Assembly: GCA_963820185.1 (NCBI GenBank)
Contig: CAWFYV010000002.1
Span: 558,001-622,000, forward strand
Length of the DNA stretch: 64,000 bases
Source of the DNA: Aquilonibacter sp963820185
Lineage (GTDB): Bacteria; Vulcanimicrobiota; Vulcanimicrobiia; Vulcanimicrobiales; Vulcanimicrobiaceae
Direction of reading: 5' to 3'
Position 1 is the stretch's first letter. Every line of letters begins with the position of its first letter. This document shows, one piece after another, positions 9,301-18,196 of this stretch. The notes below the pieces were generated by a model that saw nothing but the letters and a program-made list of their open reading frames with translations, was not told the DNA's origin and made no database searches. A program made the translations under genes and the position numbers.

Positions 9301-11467
9301 CGGTTCGCTCAATATCACCGGCGCGCAAGGGACGCTCCATTCACACGGTTCGATCGGCATTGCGCAAGAGCCCAGTTTTCTCGACACGGTGCGCGATTCG
9401 ACGTATTACGGTGTGAGCGCGCAGCTCGTCGACGTCGATCTCTCGACGTGGATCGCGGCGCTCGGCGCGCCGCAGGTAGCGGTAACCGGTCGCGTCGGCG
9501 CCAACGCCACGCTGAGCGGCCGTTGGCCGTATCCGCACCTCAAGGGCAATGTCGAGTTGGACAACGGCACCGTCTGGCGTTTTCCCATCGATAAAGCGAC
9601 CGCAACGCTCTCTACCAGCGGACAGCGCGTGCTGCTCGATTCCGCGAGCGTCGCGTCGCCCGGACTCACCGCCGAAGCCTACGGCAGCATGGGCTTTTCG
9701 ATGCAACAACCGCTCCAGTTCACGCTGCACGCAAGCTCGAGCGACTTGCCCCGACTGGCTGCCGAACTGTGGCGCCGGCAGCTCGCAGTCAGCGGATCGT
9801 TCGAATCGACGCTGACGCTCGGCGGTACGCCGGCCAATCCGACGGTGAACGCCACGTTCGATGGCACCAAGACCGTACTCTACGGCGTCAGCGTGCCATC
9901 GCTACATGGCGCGATTGCCTTGCAGCGACACAACGCGGTGTTGCACGACGCGAGCATCACGTTGCCGCGCGGTGTGATCGCGATTACGGGCTCCGTGCCG
10001 ATCGAAATCAATCCGTTTGTAATTGGGCCGCGCAACGCGCCGGTCAGCGTCAACGTCACCGCCAAGGACGTCGATCCGAGCGCGTTCGATGTGTTGCTCG
10101 GCAACAACACGAAGCTGGGCGGTACGATCGCCGGCGACCTGGCCATCTCGGGAACCGTCGTGCAGCCGCAGATCAACGGACGGTTTAGCATCAGCAAAGG
10201 TCTGTTCGTGAGCGATCTCTCGCGCACGCCGATCACCGGCATCGAGGCGCAGATCGCGTTCAATCGCAGCTCGGCGTCGGTCGACAAGTTGCAAGGCAAC
10301 TTCGGCAGCGGCACGATCGTCGGCTCGGGTTCGCTCGCGTTCGGTCCCAACCCGACGTATCTCGTGAAGCTCACCGCGCGCGGTGCGCAGCTCAACCTGC
10401 CGGCCTACGGCACGGGTACGCTCGACGGCGCAGTCACGTTGAGCCGCAACGGCGGCGCGGCCGCGCTGCTCAACGGCAAGGTCCAACTTTCCAACGCCAC
10501 GATTCCGTTCTCCGCATTTCTCGCAGCGACACAACACGCTGCGCAGACCACGACGCTCCCACCGCTCGATCTCGATGTCGCGATGGCCATCGGGAAGAAC
10601 GTACGCGTGCGCGGGTCGGGATTTGGCGCGGGTCTCGACATCGGCGCAACCGGCTCGGCGCAGTTGAGCGGTACACTCGCCGCGCCGACGATGGCCGGGA
10701 CATTCTCGGCCACGAGCGGGACGCTGACATACTACGACCGCGCGTTCCGCGTGCAGAGCGCGCACGTCGTGTTCCGCCCGGAGAACGGCATCATCCCGAC
10801 GATCCGTGCGACCGCGACCACGCACGTCACCAATCCCGACCCGAACAGCCCCTACAGCGGCGTCGACGTGACCGTCGCGGTTGACGGCCCGGCGACCAAC
10901 CCGCGGATCTCGTTTAGCTCGAGCCCGGCGGGCTATTCTAACGAGCAGATCCTCGCGATGATCGCCCCGTTTGGCGGCGTCATTTTGAGCGGGCTCTCCT
11001 ACGCGCCGAGCCTCAACGGCTACGGCACCGTCCCCGGCCAAGCAGCGGGTGCCACCGGCACGTTCTCCGCCGGGCAGGAGGCTTTCAATATCCTCAACGC
11101 CCAGTTTGCCGCTGGGCTGCTCAACCCGGTCGAGGGAGCGCTCTCGCAAGGCCTGGGTGTCCAGAACGTCAATCTGACGCTGGATTATTGGGGGAACGTT
11201 GGCTTCTCGGCGTCACGTTTGCTGGGTAAGACCGTAAACTTCATCTATGCAGCGACTTTTGGCATCCCGCAGCGGACGTCGTTCGGGTTGCAACTCGTGG
11301 GTGAACGAGCCACGAGTGCTCAGCTAACCTTCTTTTTCGAAAATGGACCGCAGAGAGTTTTCCAAATTCCCGCAGCCGGCTCGATCCCGAACGATCGCAT
11401 CTCGGTGGGCCAGCCACTCCTGGGGCAACAAGGCTTTGCATTCACGTTCTCTCGACTTTTTTGGTAA
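6320..11467 (+). CDS. tamB: TamB/AsmA-like translocation and assembly module protein
   Basis: TamB-type proteins are very large inner-membrane-anchored, beta-rich periplasmic proteins that span to the outer membrane and work with Omp85 proteins or carry phospholipid between membranes. The product (1715 residues) has one N-terminal membrane segment (residues about 10-35), then repetitive beta-strand sequence. It ends with the conserved DUF490 region, including NPRISFSSSPAGYSNEQIL and an aromatic-ended beta tail (FTFSRLFW). ATG at 6320 is preferred over the overlapping TTG. bamA follows 114 bases downstream, which supports an outer membrane biogenesis role. The repetitive middle cannot be assigned a substrate from sequence. 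Confidence 0.9.
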   Translation: MRRRAAWAWMAIALVVVGLLAVSARTLLALALPPALGFAVHGKAAIAQIEIGGGHLLLRGVHITTKGDPLLDARAIRIDYSLRDLLPGSAHRFGLVAIDLDRPVFTLERHADNSYNLRLGGGGAPAHGPAGPQRLNAVPLAFTLRVHDGAIALRAPHALDPQSRSIDISDVQLDATIDTATRTHYRLRANFAGAPLRIGGTADATRGYAMQHVQVAALTIRPVANFFINSKASQVLSGSARGIDLRIYALGVEPEAPIDYHLSGHAVIDDASMILVGLAQPVQHLRGTLQVVDDQLFFDDLTAQIAGMAITGVGSIFDFPAAPQFRIGISGRGDLANLRTLFKFAKNQPLAGDARIGVAVDGGLDDPGPRVQATVDAPRFFYRGIAFDHLRARVAYFNSTVFFMPIEAHAQSSTFTIRGALEIGDNVVSRVALHVDAPADALPYLGALLGAEPLTGDFMLHGKDLNFYGYGAMQSARDPSRMAAVVHADPGGVLDVAPLWIDTARGRLYAAYSLDRAHDTSSFWINAHNLALHTPMHASFLSVALPVMPPLDGTVDDAAILGGGPSGEHTLVAGAVHLHATTIAGVRLQRVQANFAGTLADAAVDPIDASGPWGTLRGSGALSLNTLAVRGHYTGTLEGLRQFLNQTPASGGIDGTAALAIGPQGIVVQADALHLHNATIHGLPISQATGTLVIRNGALQVKSARATIASGAVVAAGPFDRGIALVATHLDAKQLRALGLPLDAGTVDASGTLAQGAPLPTFNGGVAVANGRVQHFAVAGSSLVALQGDGVQLDHTVGGMDNVYAIASGDVQALTSGAPAYDVNANVPAGDLRTVVNDLGIVPHYAEGTFGADVAVRGAGLAPQVSGLIAVPAGSVNGLYFTGGSGIIDAGTSGVVVQDGAVTVGSTQLAFDAVENPATSALQLRSSYANLSDFNNFFDTGDTLSGTGPVRFDVVSSAHRLSSNGDINIAHLRYRNLPIGTTVASWSSVRGVVVGSLNITGAQGTLHSHGSIGIAQEPSFLDTVRDSTYYGVSAQLVDVDLSTWIAALGAPQVAVTGRVGANATLSGRWPYPHLKGNVELDNGTVWRFPIDKATATLSTSGQRVLLDSASVASPGLTAEAYGSMGFSMQQPLQFTLHASSSDLPRLAAELWRRQLAVSGSFESTLTLGGTPANPTVNATFDGTKTVLYGVSVPSLHGAIALQRHNAVLHDASITLPRGVIAITGSVPIEINPFVIGPRNAPVSVNVTAKDVDPSAFDVLLGNNTKLGGTIAGDLAISGTVVQPQINGRFSISKGLFVSDLSRTPITGIEAQIAFNRSSASVDKLQGNFGSGTIVGSGSLAFGPNPTYLVKLTARGAQLNLPAYGTGTLDGAVTLSRNGGAAALLNGKVQLSNATIPFSAFLAATQHAAQTTTLPPLDLDVAMAIGKNVRVRGSGFGAGLDIGATGSAQLSGTLAAPTMAGTFSATSGTLTYYDRAFRVQSAHVVFRPENGIIPTIRATATTHVTNPDPNSPYSGVDVTVAVDGPATNPRISFSSSPAGYSNEQILAMIAPFGGVILSGLSYAPSLNGYGTVPGQAAGATGTFSAGQEAFNILNAQFAAGLLNPVEGALSQGLGVQNVNLTLDYWGNVGFSASRLLGKTVNFIYAATFGIPQRTSFGLQLVGERATSAQLTFFFENGPQRVFQIPAAGSIPNDRISVGQPLLGQQGFAFTFSRLFW

Positions 11468-11581
11468 AACCCTGGCATATCTACGCAGGCAAGGACCGAT
11501 GGGCGCTAGCGCGAACCAGGGGCCGGAACTCTGCTGGCCTTCGTCAGCCTCCATGCCCACAGCAAGGACAACACAATTCGC

Positions 11582-13867
11582 ATGATCTTCGACCTTCGGC
11601 GCGCGCCACGCGCTCTGGTGCGCAGCGCGGGAGCGGTGCTCGCTCTCGTCGTCGCGCTCTCGATCGTTGCGCCGCCCGCCGCACGCTCGCAGAGCGCGCC
11701 GGGGGGTGTGCCGGAGATCGTCTCGGTCGACATCACGGGCAACCTCCACGTGCCCAAGGCGACGATCATGCAAGTCATCCAAGCTCGACCGGGTGTGCCC
11801 TACGATCCAAAAATCGTGCAGGGCGATCTCGAACGCATCAACGCGCTGGGCTATTTTGCGTCGATTGCGCCGCCGCTCGTGCGCGCGCGTCCCAACGGCA
11901 TCGCGATCACCTATCGCGTGGTCGAAAATCCGCTGATCACCAAGATCAGCTTTACCGGCAACAAGAGTGTGCCCAACGACACGCTGCTTGCGCTGATGGA
12001 CCTTTCGGTCGGCCAAGTGTTCAATAGCAACACGTTCCGTTCGGACGTGCTCAAGATCAACAACTACTACGAGCGCATCGGCTATGGCGGCCAAGTGCCC
12101 ACGCACATCTGCGACGTCAACTTCGACTCGAAGACCGGCGCGCTGAATCTGTGCATTCGCGAAGGCCTGACGGTCCGCGCCATCAATATCGGCGGCGACC
12201 CGGTGCTGCCCGTCCCGCTGATCCAGAAGCAGCTCTCGCTCAAGCCCGGCATGGTGTTCTCGGATCAGATCCGTGAAAAAGACATCGCCGCGCTGCGCAA
12301 GTTCTACGACGACAAATTCCACCTCGAACTCGGTAACTTCGAAGGCGGCATCAACCCCGCGACGGTCGACGAAAAAACCGGCACAGCCGAGGTGAACTAC
12401 AACATCTACGTGGCGCGCGTTGCCGCGGTGCAGATTACCGGCAACACGCGTACCAAAGACAAAGTGATTCGCCGCCTGCTCCGCGTGACGCCGGGCATGA
12501 TCGTCAACACCGATTGGATCAAGGCCGACTACGAGCGCTTGAATTCAACCGGCTACTTCTCGAAGGTCAATCCGGACGTCAAGGATGGCCCCGATCCGAA
12601 GAAGCCGCAAGACGTCACGCTCGTGTGGCAGGTGACCGAACAGCGCACCGCATCGGCGAACGTCGGTTTCGGTTACTCCGGCGGCATCAACGGCGAAGGT
12701 CTCTACGGCACGCTTGGATTCCAAGACTCGAACTTCCACGGTAACGGGAACCAGCTCTCGCTGCAGATCCAACAAGGTGCGCGCACCACGTCGGATACGA
12801 TCTCCGGGACGATTCCGTATTTGAGCGATACCCCGAAGGGCCAGAAGTACTCGCTGAGTGCGAGCGTGTTCTACACGAAGCAGACGTACTATTATCCGGT
12901 GTATGCGGTGTCGTCGAACTCGATTGCGCCGGCGCCAATTGTCGGTGGGACCCCGGTTCCGATTCCCGTGACGCTGTATGGCAACGGCACCTCGTCGCTG
13001 GTTAGCGGCGTCGTCTCGACCAGTGAATCGTCGCAAACGGGCTTCAACTTCTCGCTCGGGCGGCGGCTCTCGGACTACATCATCGCGTCGCTGACCCCGA
13101 CGATCTCTACGGTGAAGTATTCGACGACAGTCCCCAATCCGTATTTCTTTTCGGGCGGGCAGCCCAACGTGCTCGTCGGCCCGACGCCCAACCCACTCAA
13201 TTCGAATCAAAGCCTCAACGGCAGCTTTGGTATCGCCTCGAGCTCGATTGCGAACGTGAATACCGGCCTGCCCTATCAGCTCAACACGCTGGGCTTTGGA
13301 ATAGGAACGTCGCCGATCACGGTCGACGACCCGTACAATCCGCGCCATGGCTGGAAGGCATCAATCTCGGAGACGATCTCGCTACCGGCATTCGGCTCGA
13401 GCTTTGACTACACTGCGACGACGCTCGGTGTCTCACGTTTCATACCGGTGCTGCGCAACGCGACCTTCGCCCTTAACGGGCAATACTACTTATCGACCGG
13501 CGTCGTACCACCGAGTTCGCTCTTTACGTTCTCCGATCAGCAAGTCCGCGGGTACAACTCGGTCTTCTACGCTACCAATGCGTTCCTCGGGCAAATCGAG
13601 TTGCGTCAACCGCTCACCGAAGACCGGAAACTCTCGATCGTCACCTTCGTCGATGAACTCGATTACGCAATTCGCGGCGCGTATCCGGTGCTCGATCCGT
13701 TCACCGGTCGTATCACCGCGTATCCGGGCAACTGGTCGTGGCGCGGCGATTACGGTGTCGGTCTGCGCTTCGACGTGCCGCAACTCGGCTTGCACACGAT
13801 CCGTATCGATTTTGCCAAGGGCGCCTATGGCGGCCATACCAGCTTCGGAATCGGCCAAAGCTTCTAA
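11582..13867 (+). CDS. bamA: Outer membrane protein assembly factor BamA (Omp85)
   Basis: BamA inserts beta-barrel proteins into the outer membrane. The 761-residue protein has a signal peptide (residues about 1-37) and four POTRA domains (about 44-117, 118-197, 198-279, 280-354), with GNLHVPKATI and GNTRTKDKVI at domain starts. A C-terminal 16-strand-type barrel starts near GFGYSGGINGEGLYG and ends in phenylalanine (FGIGQSF), the usual outer membrane signal. Enterobacterial BamA has five POTRA domains, so four is one fewer. It is followed by three Skp-like genes and the lipid A genes, a common arrangement. Confidence 0.95.
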   Translation: MIFDLRRAPRALVRSAGAVLALVVALSIVAPPAARSQSAPGGVPEIVSVDITGNLHVPKATIMQVIQARPGVPYDPKIVQGDLERINALGYFASIAPPLVRARPNGIAITYRVVENPLITKISFTGNKSVPNDTLLALMDLSVGQVFNSNTFRSDVLKINNYYERIGYGGQVPTHICDVNFDSKTGALNLCIREGLTVRAINIGGDPVLPVPLIQKQLSLKPGMVFSDQIREKDIAALRKFYDDKFHLELGNFEGGINPATVDEKTGTAEVNYNIYVARVAAVQITGNTRTKDKVIRRLLRVTPGMIVNTDWIKADYERLNSTGYFSKVNPDVKDGPDPKKPQDVTLVWQVTEQRTASANVGFGYSGGINGEGLYGTLGFQDSNFHGNGNQLSLQIQQGARTTSDTISGTIPYLSDTPKGQKYSLSASVFYTKQTYYYPVYAVSSNSIAPAPIVGGTPVPIPVTLYGNGTSSLVSGVVSTSESSQTGFNFSLGRRLSDYIIASLTPTISTVKYSTTVPNPYFFSGGQPNVLVGPTPNPLNSNQSLNGSFGIASSSIANVNTGLPYQLNTLGFGIGTSPITVDDPYNPRHGWKASISETISLPAFGSSFDYTATTLGVSRFIPVLRNATFALNGQYYLSTGVVPPSSLFTFSDQQVRGYNSVFYATNAFLGQIELRQPLTEDRKLSIVTFVDELDYAIRGAYPVLDPFTGRITAYPGNWSWRGDYGVGLRFDVPQLGLHTIRIDFAKGAYGGHTSFGIGQSF

Positions 13868-13876
13868 GGACATAGT

Positions 13877-14680
13877 ATGAAACGACGCGTTATTACCACT
13901 CTTGCGGTTCTTCTTGCACTGCTGCCTATCGTTGGGCCCGCGGCAATTGCCGCCGACCTCACCGGCGTGGGCTTCCTCGACCAGTCGGCGGTGGCTACGC
14001 TGCCGGCATTCGTGGCGGCAAATCAGCAGGTCGAACAGTACAAGGCGCAGCTCCAGAGCCAATTTGCAAACGCAATGCGCGGCGCGCGGAGCGATGCCGA
14101 CAAGCAGCGCATCACGTTGCAGTTCCAGCAAGAGTTCTCCGACAAGCAGAACGAAGTGATGGGCCCGCTCTTCCAGCGCGCACAAGCCGCGATTGCCAAC
14201 GTCTCGGCGTCGAAGAAGCTCTCGATTGTCGTCGACAAGCGCATCGTGATCTACGGCGGTCAAGATATTACGAGCGACGTCGTCAGCGCGGTGCGCAGTT
14301 CCGCAGCGATCGGTGCGCCGCAGGCGAGCCCGTCCGCCTCGCCGATCGGCTTTGTCGATCAGTCCGCACTTGCAAACTCGCAAGAAGTAAAGACCGCGAG
14401 CGATCAGCTCCAGAAGTTCCAAGACGCGCAGCAGCCGATCTACCGAGCGCGCTTCAAGAACGCCAAGACCGACGTTGACAAACAACAGGTCATGGCGGAC
14501 TACAACAAGGCGATGGAAGACAAGAAGAACGACCTGCTCAAGCCGCTGATCGGTCAGACCAGGAGCGCGACCGACAGCGTCGCGCGCAGCAAGAATCTCT
14601 TGCTCGTGATCGATCGCGCCGACGTGGTCTTTGGAGGCACGGACATCACGCAAGATGTCCAAAATGCTCTTAATAAATAA
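13877..14680 (+). CDS. Skp/OmpH-like periplasmic chaperone with internal duplication
   Basis: Skp (OmpH) proteins are periplasmic holdases that carry unfolded outer membrane proteins to BamA. This 267-residue protein has a signal peptide (cleavage near AIAA, residue 25) and two Skp-like units in tandem. Unit one runs from VGFLDQSAVA to VIYGGQDITSDV, and unit two from IGFVDQSALA to VVFGGTDITQDV. Each has a beta strand, a long coiled-coil arm and a returning strand. Family members normally carry one unit and trimerise. It lies 9 bases after bamA and its 3' end overlaps the next gene by 26 bases. Confidence 0.85.
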   Translation: MKRRVITTLAVLLALLPIVGPAAIAADLTGVGFLDQSAVATLPAFVAANQQVEQYKAQLQSQFANAMRGARSDADKQRITLQFQQEFSDKQNEVMGPLFQRAQAAIANVSASKKLSIVVDKRIVIYGGQDITSDVVSAVRSSAAIGAPQASPSASPIGFVDQSALANSQEVKTASDQLQKFQDAQQPIYRARFKNAKTDVDKQQVMADYNKAMEDKKNDLLKPLIGQTRSATDSVARSKNLLLVIDRADVVFGGTDITQDVQNALNK

Positions 14681-15962
14681 GCGAGCTCCGCTCGCAATCG
14701 CCGCGATCCTTTGGGCAGCCGCGCTATGCGGCTGTTCGCGCGTCGACGTGCACTCCGATAAGGTGCGCGGCGTTGCGTACGTGCGCGTTGACGACGTGAT
14801 CAAACATCATCCGCTCTACCCGCAACTCGCCCAACTCAACGATGCGATCGATGCGATAAACTTCGAGGCCTCGATGCCGCACGCGCCGCTCACGCCTGCG
14901 CAGATCGCGCAACAGAGTAAGGATCTCAACGCGCAGCTCCAGGCGGCGCAGAATAAGGCGTCCGCGATCATTGCGAGCAAACAACAGATGTACCAGCAGC
15001 AAGAACACGATGCCGACGTCGCCGCGGTCAAGGCGGCGGGTGTCGATCCGAATGCTGCCGGACTCGGGCAAGTGATGAATGCGACGTCGGCGCAGCAGGC
15101 GCAACAGGCAGCGGCTGCCGCGCAAAAAGGTTTCGTCGATTATCAGAAGGGCGTGATCGCGCAAGACCAAGCCGCGATGAACTCGATCTCGCAGCAGTTA
15201 CAGAAGGCGGCGAATGACAAGCTGCGCGCGCGCGCCGAGCAGTATCAACAAGCCGAGAGCGATTTGTCATTGAAGCTTACGCAACAGGACAGTGCGCAGC
15301 GCATGGCGCTGCAGACGCAGCTCAACACGCTGGCGCTTAGTGCCGACCAGCGCAAGAGCGTCGGGGGCCAGCTCCAGGCGCTGGACAAAAAGGAAGCCGA
15401 CCAGGTCGGTGCGTTGCGCAATGCCGATGCGGCCGCGCTCGCGGCGTACCAGAAACAGATCGGTGCGCAAACCGCGGCCCAGATGCGCCAGCAACAGGCC
15501 GCGATCCAGTCGCAGACCGGGGCCAAGCTCGCGCAGCGCCGCGACCAGGTCGGGGCGCAGTTGAAGGGCCTGGGCGCTCCGCCGGTCGCCACGGTCAAGC
15601 TCCCGCCGGACCTGCAGAAGCGCCTGGCGGAAATTCACCAGCAATATGCGGCGAAATTCCAGGCCGACGCGCAGCAGGCTATCGAAGAGTACAACGCAAC
15701 CAAGAGCGATCTCGACGCGCAGTTTGCCGCCATGCACGGGCAGGGCGTCAGCGCCACGGGCGCGGCCGCCGTTAAACTTCGCGATCTGCAGAAACGCCAG
15801 GCGCAGCTGCAGTCGCAAATCCAGGACCAAATCCAACGCGAGGCTACCCGCCTTGCCAAAGAGATGGGCTTCTCCCTTGTCCTCGATAATGTAACCGCCG
15901 CCAACGGCGGCTACGACCTCACTAACGATCTCATTCACGACCTTGAAAGCCAACACGAGTGA
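14655..15962 (+). CDS. Skp/OmpH-like lipoprotein with long coiled-coil insertion
   Basis: The 435-residue product starts with a lipoprotein-type signal ending LCGC (Cys about residue 26). It continues with a Skp-type opening (VAYVRVDDVIKHHP), then about 330 residues of Gln/Ala-rich heptad-like helix. It closes with the Skp returning strand LVLDNVTAANGGYDLTNDLI. Normal Skp is about 160 residues, so the arm is much longer. An in-frame TTG lies upstream at 14631, but the ATG at 14655 gives the better signal. Its stop overlaps the next start (GTGA). Function as an envelope chaperone is inferred from fold and neighbours. Confidence 0.75.
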   Translation: MSKMLLINKRAPLAIAAILWAAALCGCSRVDVHSDKVRGVAYVRVDDVIKHHPLYPQLAQLNDAIDAINFEASMPHAPLTPAQIAQQSKDLNAQLQAAQNKASAIIASKQQMYQQQEHDADVAAVKAAGVDPNAAGLGQVMNATSAQQAQQAAAAAQKGFVDYQKGVIAQDQAAMNSISQQLQKAANDKLRARAEQYQQAESDLSLKLTQQDSAQRMALQTQLNTLALSADQRKSVGGQLQALDKKEADQVGALRNADAAALAAYQKQIGAQTAAQMRQQQAAIQSQTGAKLAQRRDQVGAQLKGLGAPPVATVKLPPDLQKRLAEIHQQYAAKFQADAQQAIEEYNATKSDLDAQFAAMHGQGVSATGAAAVKLRDLQKRQAQLQSQIQDQIQREATRLAKEMGFSLVLDNVTAANGGYDLTNDLIHDLESQHE

Positions 15963-16360
15963 AAAAGCAGCTACTTCTCCTCTCTCTTGCCGCGGCGATC
16001 GTCGCCGGCTGTGCAAACGCGAGTCCGGTTGGACTCGTCGACGTCAACCGGATCGTTTCCAATTGGACGGTCTATCAGTCGTTCCAGCAGCAACTGTCGC
16101 AAGACGCGCAGGCGATTCAGGCGAGCAGAGCTTCGGCGCAGGTCAAGCAACGCGAAGCCGCGGCGCTGCAAAAGAAATACGCCGGCATCACCGACGAGCT
16201 CACCCAGCAAATCCGTGACGCGGCGACCAAGGTCGCGCAGCAGAAGAATCTGACGCTTGTCGTGACCAAAGAGGGCGTCGGGTACGGCGGCGTCGACATC
16301 ACCAAAGATGTCGAGAAGGCGATGAACATTACGGACAAGGCCACCCCCGCGCCGACCTAG
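15959..16360 (+). CDS. Skp/OmpH-like small lipoprotein
   Basis: This 133-residue protein has a signal peptide with lipobox VAGC (Cys about residue 18). It then has a Skp opening (VGLVDVNRIVSNW), one coiled-coil arm and a closing strand ending VGYGGVDITKDV, which matches the closing motif of the tandem Skp-like protein encoded at 13877-14680. It is the third Skp-like gene in a row and starts at GTG overlapping the previous stop. A lipid anchor would hold it at a membrane, unlike soluble Skp. Confidence 0.85.
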   Translation: MKKQLLLLSLAAAIVAGCANASPVGLVDVNRIVSNWTVYQSFQQQLSQDAQAIQASRASAQVKQREAAALQKKYAGITDELTQQIRDAATKVAQQKNLTLVVTKEGVGYGGVDITKDVEKAMNITDKATPAPT

Positions 16361-16373
16361 AGTGGGTCACTAA

Positions 16374-17393
16374 ATGCTCGGCACGCTCGCAGATCTGCAG
16401 ACTCGCGTCGGTGGGCGCATCGTCGGTGACGGCACGGTCGCGATTGCACGCGTAAGCGCGGTCGACGACGCAAGCGCTGATGCGCTTACCTTTGCCACCG
16501 ACGAGAAGTACTACGCTGCAGCGCTTGCGAGCGCTGCAGCTGCCGTGCTGGTCGATGCGAGCGTGCCGCTCGATGCCGCAAAGGCGAGCAAACCGTTGTT
16601 GATCGTCGAGAACGCGCGCGCTGCGCTCGCGAACTTTCTTGCGACGCTCAAGCCGCCGCGTCCGCGCGGACCTTTTCGCCATCCGAGCGCCGTCGTTGAC
16701 GAGAGCGCAACGATCGGCGCCGATGTCTATCTGGGCGCCAACGCGTACGTCGGCGCGCGCGCGCAGATCGGGCGCGGCAGCACGATTGCGCCCGGCGCGT
16801 ATGTCGGCGACGACGTGCAAATCGGCGAGGAGACCTGGTTGCACCCGCAGGCAACGGTACACGAGAAGTGCGTGATCGGTTCCCGCGTGGTGTTGCACTC
16901 GGGCAGCGTGATCGGCAGCGAGGGATTCGGGTGGGCGTTCTTAGAGGGCAGGCTCGAGCGCATTCCGCAGGTCGGCAACGTCGTGCTCGAAGATGAAGTC
17001 GAGATCGGTGCGAACAGCTGCGTCGATCGTGCGCAGACCGGCAGCACCTTCATCGGCCAAGGTACGAAGATCGACAACCTCGTGCAGATCGGCCACAACT
17101 GCCGCATTGGGAAACACTGTGCAATTGCCGCGCAAACGGGGTTCGCCGGCTCGACGAGTGTCGGCGATTTCGTGAAGATCGCTGGCCAAGTCGGTACGCG
17201 CGGCCACATGCACATCGGCTCGCGCGCAACCGTCGCGGGACAATCCGGCGTGTGGGGCGATGTGCCCGACGGCGCGATGATCTCGGGCAATCCCGCGCGC
17301 GAACATCGCGAGACGCTGCGCAATGAAGTGATGATTCGCAAGTTGCCGCAGTTGCTCAAGCGCGTCGACGCGCTCGAGAAAGACGAGTCGTGA
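16374..17393 (+). CDS. lpxD: UDP-3-O-acylglucosamine N-acyltransferase LpxD
   Basis: LpxD adds the second, amide-linked acyl chain to UDP-3-O-acyl-glucosamine in lipid A synthesis. The 339-residue protein has the N-terminal uridine-binding domain, then left-handed beta-helix hexapeptide repeats with the catalytic histidine region QIGHNCRIGKHC, and a C-terminal helix. It is the usual family length. Its TGA stop overlaps the GTG start of lpxC, placing it in a tight lipid A operon. The order lpxD, lpxC, fabZ, lpxA, lpxB encodes most of the early pathway. Confidence 0.96.
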   Translation: MLGTLADLQTRVGGRIVGDGTVAIARVSAVDDASADALTFATDEKYYAAALASAAAAVLVDASVPLDAAKASKPLLIVENARAALANFLATLKPPRPRGPFRHPSAVVDESATIGADVYLGANAYVGARAQIGRGSTIAPGAYVGDDVQIGEETWLHPQATVHEKCVIGSRVVLHSGSVIGSEGFGWAFLEGRLERIPQVGNVVLEDEVEIGANSCVDRAQTGSTFIGQGTKIDNLVQIGHNCRIGKHCAIAAQTGFAGSTSVGDFVKIAGQVGTRGHMHIGSRATVAGQSGVWGDVPDGAMISGNPAREHRETLRNEVMIRKLPQLLKRVDALEKDES

Positions 17394-18196
17394 ACGCTGC
17401 GACGCTCGCCGGGCCGTTGCGCTTTGAAGGTGTCGGCCTGCACACCGGTGTGCAGACAACGATGGAGATTCGCCCCGCCGATCCGGGGAACGGCATCGTC
17501 TTCGTGACGAAGGGCGTGCGCATTCCGGCCACCGCCGAGTTTGCATCGGAGTCACCGCTCGCCACCGTGATCGGGCGCGACGGCGTGGCGATCTCGACGA
17601 TCGAGCACGTGCTCTCGGCGCTGCTGGTTGCGGGCGTCAGCGACGCGGAGATTCTGGTCGACGGGCCGGAAGTACCGATCCTCGACGGCAGCGCGAAACC
17701 GTTCATCGAGGCGATCGAACGCGTTGGTGTGCGCGCGTCGTCGCAGACGCGGCCGATCTTTGCGCCGCTCGAAGCGATGGAGTTTCGCGACGGCGAGCGC
17801 ATCGTCGTCGTGCTCCCGTCGGATGCGTTTCGCGTGCGATTTATCGGCGATTATCCCGCGCCGATCGGCACGCACTACTTTGACGCCGCGATTACGCCGC
17901 AGATCTATCGCGACGAGATCGCCGGCGCGCGCACGTTCGCATTTCTGCGCGACGTGGAGGCGATGCGTGCGCGCGGCCTCGCGCGCGGCGGAAGTTTGGA
18001 GAACGCGCTGGTCTACGATGAAGGTGGGCCGATGCAGCCGCTCCAATGGCCCAACGAGGTTGCGCGGCACAAAGTCTTGGATCTCATCGGCGATTTCGCG
18101 CTGCTCGGCGCATGGCCGCAGTGCGAGGTGATCGCGATCAAGAGCGGGCATGCGATGCATGCACGCGTGGTAAACGAATTGAGGAATCGTGGCTGA
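17390..18196 (+). CDS. lpxC: UDP-3-O-acyl-N-acetylglucosamine deacetylase LpxC
   Basis: LpxC is the zinc deacetylase that catalyses the committed step of lipid A synthesis. The zinc ligands are visible: His in TIEHVLSAL and His/Asp in ARHKVLDLIGDFALLG. The catalytic His lies in GHAMHARV, and the substrate loops ARTFAF and GGSLENALV are present. At 268 residues it is slightly short, lacking the extended C-terminal tail seen in enterobacteria. Start GTG overlaps the lpxD stop and its own stop overlaps the fabZ start. Confidence 0.96.
   Translation: MNAATLAGPLRFEGVGLHTGVQTTMEIRPADPGNGIVFVTKGVRIPATAEFASESPLATVIGRDGVAISTIEHVLSALLVAGVSDAEILVDGPEVPILDGSAKPFIEAIERVGVRASSQTRPIFAPLEAMEFRDGERIVVVLPSDAFRVRFIGDYPAPIGTHYFDAAITPQIYRDEIAGARTFAFLRDVEAMRARGLARGGSLENALVYDEGGPMQPLQWPNEVARHKVLDLIGDFALLGAWPQCEVIAIKSGHAMHARVVNELRNRG

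Noticed and set aside
9902..11149. Long open frame antisense to tamB
   Set aside because: It is Arg/His-rich with no recognisable domain and mirrors a clear gene on the other strand, as is common in GC-rich DNA.
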